Below the pieces are notes generated by a model. The model did no database searches and was not told the DNA's origin. It saw only the letters and a program-made list of their open reading frames with translations. 64,000 bases of DNA from Owenia fusiformis (Eukaryota > Annelida > Polychaeta > Sabellida > Oweniidae), in contig CAIIXF020000010.1 in the NCBI GenBank assembly GCA_903813345.2, positions 124,001 through 188,000 of the forward strand, read 5' to 3'. Below are positions 32,776-43,562 of this stretch, one piece after another. The position numbers were made by a program, and so were the translations under genes. How positions within the stretch are numbered: position 1 is the stretch's first letter; each line of letters starts with the position of its first letter.

Positions 32776-34959
32776 GTACCCACTTGACGATACAATTTTT
32801 TGGGCTAGTGTAGGTCTACATGTACATGTACATGTCAGTACGTCTAATTCCAAACACCCCCATCAAAAAATGTAGTTAGCTTGGCTGTACTGCACATCTA
32901 TGCTATGATTCTATATATATTATGTGTATTATCCACTGTAGAATGCATTTGCAGAAAAAATTACGAAAAATTGTAAAAAATATCTGGGTTATTCCATTTT
33001 TACTACAAGGTATTTTAGGGGGGTAATTCCGAACAGGAGTTTTTTTTGGGGGTAAATCCGAACACTTGCATGGGGGTAATTCCAAACACTTAACTTAAAC
33101 TTAATTGTTTTAATTATTAGATTGATGGTATATCATTATATGATACCCTTAACTTATGATACTGGATCCTGTCACCCCTGCATATCAAGAAACCCAAATT
33201 TAAATCATTTATTACTGACATCTATTTATTTAAACGCACAGAGTTTGTGGGGGTGATTCCAAACACTAGCATGGGGGTAATTCCGAACACCTAAATCATC
33301 ATAATTGATTATTTTATTGTAAGATTGTTGGTATACATGATTAAATTGTATCTTTCAGGCTATAAATATTATGTAGAGGTAGTAGAGGTACTATTATTCA
33401 ATTCAATGATCTGCTTGCCATTATTTGGAACCCGTTCGTGTTTACCCCCTGTTTGGATTTGGACGTATTGACTACCTCTTTAACTTGGAAACGAAGAGAT
33501 GCTCTTGGTTACTCGAGTCTCTAGCTTACAGCTAGACGTAACTTAATTGATTTCGTATGTACTGTGCTACACGCACCTACACGCACCTAGAATTCATTTT
33601 TAATAAATTTTATACATATTTCTAAGAATATTGATCATATTTAGGATGAAGCGTTGCTTGTCTGGATTTAGATATTTCAAAATTTCATTTCGGAGTTTGA
33701 CACATGGTGGAATTTTCTCGCTGTAGCTAAAAATGGCTTCCGGTTCTGGACGTGAATTCAATATTTGAAATTATTCTCGCTTAAAGAAATCAAATATAAC
33801 AATAGATTCAGACGGGGATGTGAGCTGATGTTCTTCAAATCTATACATAAAGGTATATTTCATATTATTATGCCATATTTACTGTGCGTGTGACACAATG
33901 ATTTACAATATTTATAATACTAAGGCAGCTCAATCTTCCTCCTCAAAGCCGGAATATAGAGAAGGCTTTGGACCGAAGTAAGCTCTTGGTACTTGATAAT
34001 GTGTGTGAACACTGGCATTTTATTTTTTCCTATTTTTCTTAACTTTGTTTTGTCTATTCAATTTTCTTCGCCAATCTCAAGTTCTTTGCTATACCCAACG
34101 CCAATGCAGTCTTCTAACGGTCTCACACCTGCAATTATGTCCCGGGGACCTCTTGTAAAAAACACTGAACGAAAACTCATTGCCAATAGATGGCGGTCTT
34201 CCTGGACGCTGATCTGATTGGTCAAATAAATATAGAAAATTTTTACACTTTACGAAATTATTTTAATTTTGAGTAAATATTGTCTCAAATCAAGTTATGA
34301 TTCTTCCAAGACTAAGACTAATTTATTTATAAAGTTTAGATGTTCCATTTACGGTAAGCCATTCAATATTTCGGTTTTTATCACTTGATTTATTAAGATA
34401 AATTTGAAGAAAATATTTATTTTGTGGGTGATAATTGATGTCAAAATGTTGAATTAAGATAGCTAAGAGATTCCTCTTCTTTTGTAGGGTATCAGTAATT
34501 TCATTTGAATCTAATCTGAATCTGGATTTTTTTTTGATTCATTTTTTCGGCGCCAACAATAACTTTAACAATGAATTATCATCACACCAATTTTTGAGAT
34601 TTTCAAATCATAGATTCTAAAGGGGGGATTGCAGATTTGGAATCCTGACAAAATGTCCCATCTTTCAGGGATCCAACACATTGATTATTTTTTAGTTGTT
34701 GTTGATAATCCTGCACGCGGGATCAACTCTACATGGTGGGTACATGTAGGTGGAAATCCACCAAGGTTCAGGTGGCAAATTAAACAATCTCCATAAGCCG
34801 CTGTTTCTTGGCAGTTAGATCTATTCTCTTGTACTATCGAATTTGCATTCTGTTATCTCGTTTACAATTTAATTACTGAGAAATTAAATGTTATCATATA
34901 CAACTTTAGCAATGAATTATGTAATAAAGTATAATGCATAGAACGCATAATACTATATC
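32776..34959. other. Intergenic, with a short interspersed G-rich repeat
   Basis: Between 33010 and 33300 the phrase GGGGGTAATTCCAAACAC and close variants (GGGGGTAAATCCGAACAC, GGGGGTGATTCCAAACACT) recurs at least five times with variable spacing. A complementary version (ATTCCAAACACCCCC) lies at about 32850. The rest is AT-rich and shows no supported gene. The frame at 33993-34217 is unrecognised and probably chance. Confidence 0.45.
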
Positions 34960-35589
34960 TAGTAGGGGAATTGGTCCTAATTATCGCACGGTCCTAATTA
35001 TCGCACAATTGTCCTAAATAGCTAAAATATGCACCCACCATCTTTTAAACCAGTGTTACGAAAAACAGTTCAACACCATTACTCCCAATCTTCATGATTT
35101 ATTCATATATTTAGAAATATCTCTTCATTTTTTAAGAATTGTTAACTTCCGCCATTGTCATAAATGCTTTTGCGCAAGAAGTGAAATTCGTCTGACAAAT
35201 TTTGACCCCCTCCAAATAAAGACAGAAAAGTAAGTGTATAATGTATATTTTGTTGATATTTTACACTAAAACTGATAGAAAAATGATTACAGCATATGTA
35301 TGTATCTGTTATAAACAGAGAAATGTATACAGTATCGTGAAATGACATCTGAAACATAACTGTGCGATAATTAGGACGACTGTGCGATAATTAGGACCAC
35401 CGCACATGCGAGTCTAAGGGGTCTTAAAGTGTTAGCGTTCGGAGATTGAGAAATGTCAAACACTACTTAGATTTTAGAGGAAAGGTTGATCTTTCGTCTC
35501 ATATTCTCAAAGTAAGTTGAAGTTATCATATTTGAAATCGTCAGCAGTTTCCCTGAGTACCCGTGCGATGATAGGACGACTTCCCCTAG
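34960..35589. mobile_element. MITE with doubled termini
   Basis: The outer ends CTAGTAGGGGAATTGGTCCT (about 34959) and AGGACGACTTCCCCTAG (to about 35589) form an imperfect inverted pair. Within them GGTCCTAATTATCGCAC occurs twice in tandem on the left (34973 and 34990). Its complement GTGCGATAATTAGGAC also occurs twice in tandem on the right (35362-35398). The overlapping minus-strand frame (35824-35507) runs through the end and has no recognised domain. Confidence 0.7.
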
Positions 35590-36960
35590 ACAACAAAAGT
35601 TTCGTAAGACTGGGAAAATTATGTACATTTTTCTTATGATTTGACAGAAAAGTTAGCAAAGCATCCATCACATCATTGGAAAGCTTATTTCGTCTCCTTA
35701 TAACCTGTTGATAAGAATTGAATCCAACTGTCAAGAATTTAGAACCTTTAATAGTAGCTGATGAGATATATCTTACAGAGGCATAACATTCATTTTTTGT
35801 TATGAATTCTGCAGCAGTTTGCAAGTTACAGAAATAAAATAAAGTAAAAATATTAGACTGGAAAATGGGATTGATAGCCAGGCCATGCTATATTATAAAG
35901 AGAGCAATTTATTGTCCAGTTCAACTTTTGACATTGCAATTTGCAAATCCAGAAGGACACTATATTCATGAATCTGTAGATGTCAAAATGACATACCCAT
36001 TACTGACTATCTATTCTACTCTTGATTTAAGGAAGGGGATCGTCCAGATTTTTGTCCCGGACAACCATTTATGTCCTAATATAACTGCTCATATAACATC
36101 ATATATGCCTTAGATATATTTTGAGACCATATCATGAGCACAGTTTTACCAATATATTGAGAAAATCAACAGGACAACCAAAGAAAAACCAAATGTCTAG
36201 AACACAATCTAGATAAAATTGTGTTGTGAAAGAAATAAAAGATTGCCCAAGCCGGGAATCAAACCCCAACCTTTTGAAAAAAACATGATTCCGTTACTCT
36301 AATTGTGTTTTTAGACGACCCCCTTCCTTTAAGTTATTAACAGATACCAAAAGACATACATTAGAGATATAATCATTACTAAGCATTTTGGTAAAGGAAA
36401 AGGGTACAATTCAATATTTGCAATCTTATCTAAATTGCCTTTCATCTGAGTATAATGAAGCTATACTTCAGAAAGATCTTAAAATTAATGCAAATTCCTG
36501 TGAAATACGCAGAATATACATGTATATGAAATAGATAGATGTTGTGAATATCATTGTTGTACCAAAATTTCAAACAGTGATATTTATTACTTTATTTAAA
36601 ATGAAAAAAAAACTAGTGGCTGACATCTTGAAATTTCTTTTATTTAAAAAGATTTACCAATGTACATCTTTTTACCGATTATGAAGAAACTCTGCCTACA
36701 AGCTTGACTATATCCCCACCAAACTTCATTTGTTGGGATAATAAGCCATCAATGAACTCATCCATGCATGAAAGTGGTTTTAATAGAAAAAAAACAAATT
36801 TTAAAATCTTAGTTACTCATAGAAAACAATGGTACAGTAATATTTAAAACACAACACACTGTGAATTTTTTTTTCAACATTCTTGAAAAACCAACATTGG
36901 TTTATTTTGAAAGTTTAAAAGATTCTTTGCACCCTAAGTGACATCACTATTTTTTTTTTC
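35590..36960. other. Intergenic, no supported gene
   Basis: Two short frames (35824-35507 minus, 35865-36113 plus) resemble no family I know. The stretch 36380-36620 shares TAATGAAGCTATACTTCAGAAAG-type sequence, inverted, with the element at 24062-26455. The only structured item is the tRNA-like patch at 36236-36310. Confidence 0.35.
36236..36310 (-). repeat. tRNA-derived SINE-like patch
   Basis: On the minus strand, GGGGTTTGATTCCCGGCTTG resembles an RNA polymerase III B box (GGTTCGAATCC). An A-box partner and a cloverleaf are not convincing, so this is probably a decayed SINE head rather than a tRNA gene. Confidence 0.35.
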
Positions 36961-37600
36961 AATTCAATTCACTTTATTTCAAATGTTTCAGGTACAGTAT
37001 TTTACATTGACATGAAACGACACCCCGAGGGGCGTATAAGTTCCATGTTTAACATACAATATAGCATGTATTAAATGCATGCATGCATGTATGCGCAAAA
37101 AAACTGAACCAAAAAATGGAACCTCACGGAGATTGCTCCTAGTGAAACTTTCTGAGCGATCAAAATCAATAGCAAATTGCTTTGAAATACGCGAAACAAA
37201 ATGGTATTTAATGGTTGAAAAATAAAAAAAAACTGATGCAAACTTTTAATCATTTTTTTTCGTTCAGTGCAAAAATGTGACTTTGAATTCCCGGGAACCT
37301 TTTTTCATGGGGACGCACTTTTTTGAGGGGGGACGCAATTTTGGAAAATCAATCCGTCCCAGGGAAGCACTTTTGGACAAGCCTACTGAAAGCACTGGTC
37401 AGGTTATATAGAAAAAATGACAAAGCATAAAATGCATCATAATAAAATACAAGTCATGAAAAGAAAGCATTTTTCAAAGATCTAATAATGACATAGCAAA
37501 TCAAACTTTAACTTTCGTTCAAATGATTTGATGTGTTTAGACTTTTTGAGATCAAGTGAAAGAGTATTGTAAAGTAATGGGCCACTGTTTTCTGTTCTGA
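36960..37600 (-). pseudogene. 5'-truncated LINE remnant, minus strand
   Basis: Near 37590-37510 the minus strand reads GPLLYNTLSLDLKKSKHIKS, which matches the 'G..LWNSLPL.L+....SF' end of many LINE ORF2 proteins. The stretch down to 36960 ends in AATTCAATTCACTTTATTTC on the + strand, complement of a LINE 3' tail. Much of the interior is diverged. Confidence 0.45.
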
Positions 37601-37920
37601 ATTATGATTTATATGATATCACTAAGGACATGTGCCTTGTACTGTAATGTGGAAGATGATGATTCATATATGTCAATGTTAATTTGAATAATGACAGGAA
37701 ATTTGAATATTAGAGAAATAAAAGGCTGACAAGTCATGAAAAATAGTAATTAAATGAATGGTAAAAACATATTTTCAAACTTATATTGACCAAACTTTAT
37801 GATCATCCCTCGTATCATTTCATTTTTCAGACACAGAAAAGGTTGAATTGATGGTGCAAAATTTCACATCCCTGGAGCGATCCAAATGCTCTCTTGACAT
37901 CTTCATTCTCACTCCGAATA
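37601..37920. other. Upstream region of DCAF12, exon boundary unresolved
   Basis: An acceptor-like CATTTTTCAG ends at 37830. A frame after it is open for about 45 codons but ends at TAA near 37974 and is not in the DCAF12 frame. The DCAF12 frame itself has a TGA at 37849-37851. The region may be 5' UTR, or an upstream coding exon may join at a later acceptor such as AATAATGCACCAG (to 37929). Confidence 0.35.
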
Positions 37921-38220
37921 ATGCACCAGTACCAACACAGAACACAAAACAAGGACCAAAATGGCTCCGGATGTAAGAGAGCATGCCTTCCCCATACATT
38001 TACTTCAAGGAATGTTACCACTGACATATTCAAATACACCCAAGGTAGACAGCTAGGTGCATTTCGAGGGGATTTGATCAAGTTAACAGGGAATTATGTA
38101 GCAGCTCAGATTCCAGGGTTGTTGCAGGAACAGGCCTTTCAACTTGGTAGGATTAATAAGATATTTGCATCTCAATGGCTCTCTGAAAGAAAAGTTGTCA
38201 TTGGATCCAAGTGTAACCAG
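37921..38220 (+). CDS. DCAF12: DCAF12, first exon seen (N-terminal region)
   Basis: DCAF12 is a WD40-repeat substrate receptor that docks proteins to the CUL4-DDB1 E3 ubiquitin ligase. This exon encodes IFKYTQGRQLG, then NYVAAQIPGLLQEQAFQLGR and INKIFASQWLSERKVVIGSK. It aligns to human DCAF12 LHGYAAQQLPSLLKEREFHL and [20 protein letters not shown], the segment before the first propeller blade. I place the start at ATG 37921 (A at -3). It gives an N-terminal extension of about 37 residues, against about 47 in human, but a spliced start is not excluded. The exon ends at CAG|GTATGT, phase 0, and joins the exon at 39482 without a frame change. Confidence 0.8.
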
Positions 38221-39481
38221 GTATGTGATGGTAACAGTTCATATTCTCAGAATTTAATTGAATGATTATGAAAAACTTCAAGTCTGAATGTTTTTAGATT
38301 TATTAGCTTATCAGTCTTATTTCAGCCTAGATGCACTTTAATTGAACGAAAACATTTGCTAGAAAAAGCTCTTGAATCTAATTGACCATGACAGCAAGCA
38401 TCAAATTTTCATCATGAATGAGGTCGATTTATATCCAAATATGAAACCTGTATGTTAATAGTAGCATCTGTTTATTGAAAAGTTTGCAGTGTTGTAATGA
38501 ATTGTATTAATAAATAGGGATTATGAATATGTGAACGACAGGCATGTATAGACGAGTGTTCCTGACACAGACTGAAAAATTGAAATTTTATGCATATTTT
38601 GAAAGATGTTCTATAACTTGTAAAGCAGGTGTTCTTTACAGAAGAGTGTTTTCTAATGCCAAGCTTACTTTTAACGCGGTTGTAATTTACCGAACGGCAA
38701 AAGTAGAAAAAATCCGAACATTTTGAACTGATAAAGATCTTTAAATTGTGAAGGTCTGAGTTCCTGGACCTCTTAGAAAACAGCTAAACATATCAAAAAG
38801 TGAAGATGGGTCAATTTGATTCTTGTTCTCAGAAGATATTAATAAAATAGTTAAATGTTTGGAATTTTTTTAATGCTGTAAATTGTTCACAATTCTAAAT
38901 CAAGAAGTCGCTCGTATTTCTGTCGTATTTAGGAAATCATGTTGCCGAAAATCAGTGCACAGTGTTCATGGTATTGTTGTAAAATTTCTTATATTTTATT
39001 ATAAACTAACACCTTAGGGTTAAACTTTTGCTCGAGGAATTAACTTATTTTCATCAATACATATTAACCCATCAGGTTTTCTAATAGTAAACTAACGTTC
39101 AAACCTCAGTCCATTGTCGTTATCACTTACTACTAAACCCAAGTGAGATATGGCTCTTGCCTCAGCACGAGCCAATAAAACTCAGGTTACCTGAGTAACC
39201 AATCAAGTACCAGGTCCCAAAGTCTGATACAATACTTCAAATCAACAATTCTCTAAGATCTAAAATTGAGACCTGTATCTCTCTTATTTCAAAAGTTAAA
39301 GCATCCAGTGTGAGGGTTCGAGTCTGTGATATAGACCCCTGTATAAGTCATGGACCCCTAAAAGATCAAAATGTGAGATTCTTTGGACTGATCTTTAATT
39401 ATGTGTTGCTAATAGATTATAGAAGTTTTCTATAGGGAAAACATCTTATTTTTTTGATGATTCAATTTTATTGTATTTCAG
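38221..39481 (+). other. DCAF12 intron, nothing recognised
   Basis: AT-rich sequence bounded by GTATGT and TATTTCAG, with no recognisable repeat or gene. Confidence 0.6.
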
Positions 39482-39688
39482 ATAGCAGTATTAGATTTAT
39501 TCACCAAACAGATGGCAATGATACCATCTTTGAAGAGTACAGATAGTAGTCAACCAGCGGACTGCCCATGTGGTATCCATGCAGTTGAGCTTAACCCCTC
39601 CAAGACCCTCATGGCAACTGGTGGGGTGAACACTAATGATTTAGCCATATATCAGCTTCCAACATGTGATCCTGTCTGCATTGGGGAG
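39482..39688 (+). CDS. DCAF12: DCAF12, exon with first WD40 blade
   Basis: This 69-codon, phase 0-0 exon lies between TGTATTTCAG and GGGGAG|GTACAT. It reads IAVLDLFTKQMAMIPSLKS, then CGIHAVELNPSKTLMATGG and NDLAIYQLPTCDPVCIGE. This is a close match to human DCAF12 CGIHAIELNPSRTLLATGG and NSLAIYRLPTLDPVCVGD, the most conserved part of the protein. The preceding insert (STDSSQPADCP) differs in sequence from the human one. It is the clearest anchor for the gene's identity. Confidence 0.93.
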
Positions 39689-39806
39689 GTACATAGTTTT
39701 CTTACTATTTATAATTAGTGAACTTGCTATTTGTAGAAGTCTGTGTTCAAGAAGTAGATTTTCTTGTAGTTTCGTGGTCTTAGCATTAATCACTTATTCA
39801 ATATTA

Positions 39807-40378
39807 CAGGGTGACACAAAAAATGACACCCACCTTACGTTACATAACTTGTTTGTCTATTAACATATAGACTTGTCCCGTAGCACAATTAAAGTGGACA
39901 TAATGCCAAAACACCCCAAGTAATTTCACATGTGTAGCACATGTGGGTCAAATTTAATGAGCGTTACAAGCTCTAAATGACGTCCATTCCTTTGCAGACA
40001 CACAAGGATTCTACACAAAAAATGCTACCCAACTTTGTAAATATAACTTTGTAAATATTAATGATTTTGGCATGTACATTCAGGGAAATGAAGTCCAATC
40101 AAATAAACACAAAATAAATTAGTTTCAAAATTATGTTACAAAAGGTGGATGTCATTTTTTGTGGAATATCCAGTTGTGCCAGCAAAGGAATAGAGGACAC
40201 ATTTTGTAACGCTCATAGATGTTCATCTAGGTGAGCTAGCCATCTAAAACTTCTTGTGGAGTTGCAAAATGCAGTGTAATGTGTAATGTTTAATGTGAGA
40301 AAAAACAAGTCAGAATTTCTACAGACAAAATAGTTACGAAACATCATGTGAGTGGGTGTCATTTTTTGTGTCCCAAGG
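39807..40378. mobile_element. Tc1/mariner-type MITE in a DCAF12 intron
   Basis: The ends are CAGGGTGACACAAAAAATGA (39807) and the inverted TCATTTTTTGTGTCCC (to about 40374), with TA on both outer sides (39805-39806 and 40379-40380). At about 572 bp with no transposase, it is non-autonomous. Confidence 0.75.
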
Positions 40379-40439
40379 TACATTCATGTGATAATTCAGT
40401 TATAAACCTATCATCAAAACTAAGTTTATAAAAAAATCA

Positions 40440-42563
40440 ATTAGAAGATACACAAAATAAAATATTCTAAAGTTCAAAGAAATAACTTCACATGAAACTT
40501 GGGATAATATTACTGAACTCACTGATACAAACGAATCTTATGATAAATTTGAGGATAAGTTGTCAAGTATCTATAATGAATGTTTCCCATTAAAACAAGT
40601 TACAATTAAATTATATAACAATAACCAGAAGCCATGGATAACATTGGCAATACTTAAATCAATTAGAAATAAAAGCAAGCTCTATAAAAAATATCTTAGA
40701 AATCCAAATGATCAAAACAAAAACCAATACAAATCTTTTGCAAATCAGTTAAAAACCATCATAAAATTGTCTGAAAAACAGTATTATTATAACAAATTTG
40801 AACATAATCAGGGCAATATTAAGGCAAATTGGCAAATAATAAATGATATACTTCAAAGGAAAAATAAAAATAACAATATTTCAGATACTTTCCTTCAAAA
40901 TAATGTTGAAATAACAAATAAACAGGAAATAGCAAATCAATTTAATAATTTTTTTGTAAAAGTTTGAGAAAAACTAGCAGCAAAAATACCCAAATCAAAT
41001 AAAAACTCTTTGGACTTTATGCAAACAATAGGGAGACAAGTCGCCACTCTTTTCTTAGATCCAGTTGAAGTCGATGAATTGAATAAAATAATAAAAATTT
41101 AAAACCTTCTGCAGCGGGACACGATGACCTTAAACCTTTTATCATTAAAGAATGCGGATCATTATTTCACCGTCCTCTTTTACATATTTTTAATCTATCT
41201 CTCACAAGCGGAATTTTCCCAGATCGACTTAAAATAGCAAAGGTTATTCCTATATATAAAAAAGATGACGCACATTTTTTCACAAATTATCGCCCAATAT
41301 CAGTTTTACCCATGTTTTCTAAGATTCTGGAAAAGATTATGCACAGTAGAATTACTACATTCAAAGATACAATTGACATTCTGTACATTAACCAATTTGG
41401 ATTAAGGGAAAAAAGATCTACTTCCATGGCTGTCTTGACTTTTATTGAAAAGATTAGAAAAGCAATCGATGATGGTGAATTTACAATAGGACTATTTCTT
41501 GACTTTTCCAAAGCCTTTGATACAAATGATCACAACATTCTATTTAGTAAACTTGACTTTTATGGCATTTGAGGAGTTGCACTTAATTGAATTAAAAGCT
41601 ATTTTACTCATAGAATTCAGAAAACATCATACAAAGATACTTTATCAGACCCTGAATTGATCACCTGCGGAATCCCCCAGGGTTCAATTCTCGGACCATT
41701 GTTTTTTATCCTATACATCAATGATATCTACCTTTATTCTCGACGACTGCTTTTCGCAGATGATACCAATTAATTGATACAAGGGAAAGGTCTAAGTGAC
41801 CTTGCAGATATTCTCAATACTGAATTAAAACATATAGAGGAATGACTCATTACTAATAAATTATCCCTTAATGCTGACAAAACAAAATATATTATATTTA
41901 CTTCAACTCAAAAAAGCGGGTAAAGGTATATAAAATTCACTACATCGTCACCAGAAAAAGTTCACACGCATTGCAACAAATTCTGATTATCAAGCTCATT
42001 CTCTTCCCTTATTCAAACAACTAAACATTTTAAACATATTTGACATAAATAAGCAATTGAAATGGCTTTTTATGTACAAATGGATTAATGAACTTGATAA
42101 TTATCAGAAAATTTTCCCAAACCTCTTTATAACTATCCAGGAGAGACATAATTACAACACCCGAAACAAGTGTTCTTATGTCAAGTCCAAAGTACGAACA
42201 AATTATGGTAGAGCTATGTTGTCTTTCACTGCACCGATAATTTGGAATGAATTAACTGATGAAATGAAATCATCTGAAAGCATCTTAATTATGAAAAAAA
42301 GAACTCAAAAAGTACCTTCTTAATCAATAGTATCATTCATAGTCTATGTTAGTTTTTATAATGATTTGCGGGCCTAATATGACACACACTATTAAGCAGA
42401 AACAAATAGTATGCATTATTGCACAAGCAGATCCCCCATCTGTTCATGTATTATTATAAAACACGGGAATATACACATTATGTGTCACCTGTTTATTGTA
42501 ACCTGTTGTAAAGATATGATTAAATAAGAATAAATAAATAAAAAAAATAAATAAATAAAAAAA
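40440..42563 (+). mobile_element. Non-LTR retrotransposon (LINE) copy in a DCAF12 intron
   Basis: The copy is in the same orientation as DCAF12. It holds most of an ORF2-like reverse transcriptase and ends in an A/T-rich tail of TAAA/AAATAAATAAA repeats (42520-42563), the usual LINE 3' signature. It lies about 50 bp before the acceptor of the next DCAF12 exon. The 5' part (endonuclease) is missing. Confidence 0.8.
40490..42323 (+). pseudogene. LINE reverse transcriptase, broken
   Basis: Blocks appear in the order expected of a Jockey/CR1-like RT: NNQKPWITLAILKSIRNKSK and KANWQIINDIL (40560-40967), AAGHDDLKPFIIKECG (about 41110), NYRPISVLPMFSKILEKIMH (41288 on), NQFGLREKRSTSMAV, then LFLDFSKAFDTNDHNILFSK (RT-A motif). 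After in-frame stops come CGIPQGSILGPLFFILYIND and the FADDT catalytic box (about 41755), then the C-terminal HNYNTRNK and IWNELTDEMK (42057-42323). Several stops and at least two frameshifts make it inactive. Between FADDT and the C-terminal block part of the ORF appears deleted. Confidence 0.85.
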
Positions 42564-42617
42564 ATGGAAGATCTAGACAAGCCTCATGAATCTATTGTTG
42601 TTTGCATGTTTTTACAG

Positions 42618-42678
42618 CAAGGCCACCAGGACTGGGTGTTTGACATTAAGTGGTTGGATGATCAGTTCGTTGTAACAG
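42618..42678 (+). CDS. DCAF12: DCAF12, short exon of second WD40 blade
   Basis: A 61-nt exon between TTTTTACAG and ACAG|GTGAGA. It reads QGHQDWVFDIKWLDDQFVVT and ends one base into a Gly codon (phase 1). It matches human [20 protein letters not shown]. The codon is completed by GA at 52016, giving TGSRDG across a 9.3-kb intron. Confidence 0.92.
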
Positions 42679-43562
42679 GTGAGATGATTTTCTGTGTTAT
42701 ATTATTATCATCATTTTTTCCTCAGCCATGAGATGCCATGATATAATGCAGGGGTTTCATTAGCAGCAGGTAACAGGCGATTTTCACTGATTATTTTCAC
42801 AAAATCGCCTGTTCTTTTTTAGGGACTTTTCAACTATTCCATGTTAAATTTATGATTTCCATTAATTTTGCCAGTTGTTTTCATTTATTACTACTATTTA
42901 GAACTGCTCAATGCAATGGGTATTAACGTTTTTGGTGTTTATAACAACTGATCGAGTTATTGGCATGGTGAGTGATTGACAAGTTTCATAAAGTTTGTCC
43001 TTATACTTCATTATTTCTTGTGATGAATTAAATTTTTACTAGATTTAAGCACTCTCTACAGATTACTCAATATTTTTCAGCATAGAATTTTTACTGTTTT
43101 CAAGTTATTTGACTTAAAAAACTGTAAAAATGGGTTCTTTTTCAACGTGCTTCAATCATGGGCATTCAATATGCAACTTTGTGTTATTACACGAGAACTT
43201 CTAAATGAGTGGTGCCATGCTTCTCTTTTATGCTTTTTTGGTAATATTTCAAAAAGATTTTGATTAAAGTATATGCTTATAGCATTATCTTGAAGAAAAA
43301 TCAATTTTGAATTTGATTAAAACATGAAACATGCTTAATCTCATTTACATTTGTAAAAGTAAATAAAAAAGAGCAATAAGGAAATGAGGTATCAAAATGT
43401 CCTCTTCGAGTTTTGCATTGTGGGTAATTTTATTCAAGAACCCATTCCAATAAAAATATAATTTGTGGGGAATGTTCTGTTTCATAATTATGATGAATTC
43501 CATTTTCTATTAAATTATCAACATGTATGCAGATAATCATGTTTTTATTTTTGGGTTATTTC

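Noticed and set aside
37833-37974. Plus-strand frame TEKVELMVQNFTSLER onward as an upstream DCAF12 exon
   Set aside because: It is out of frame with the DCAF12 exon and ends in TAA inside it, with no donor before the stop.
37827-38081. 84-codon minus-strand frame
   Set aside because: It is the antisense shadow of the DCAF12 exon and its upstream flank.
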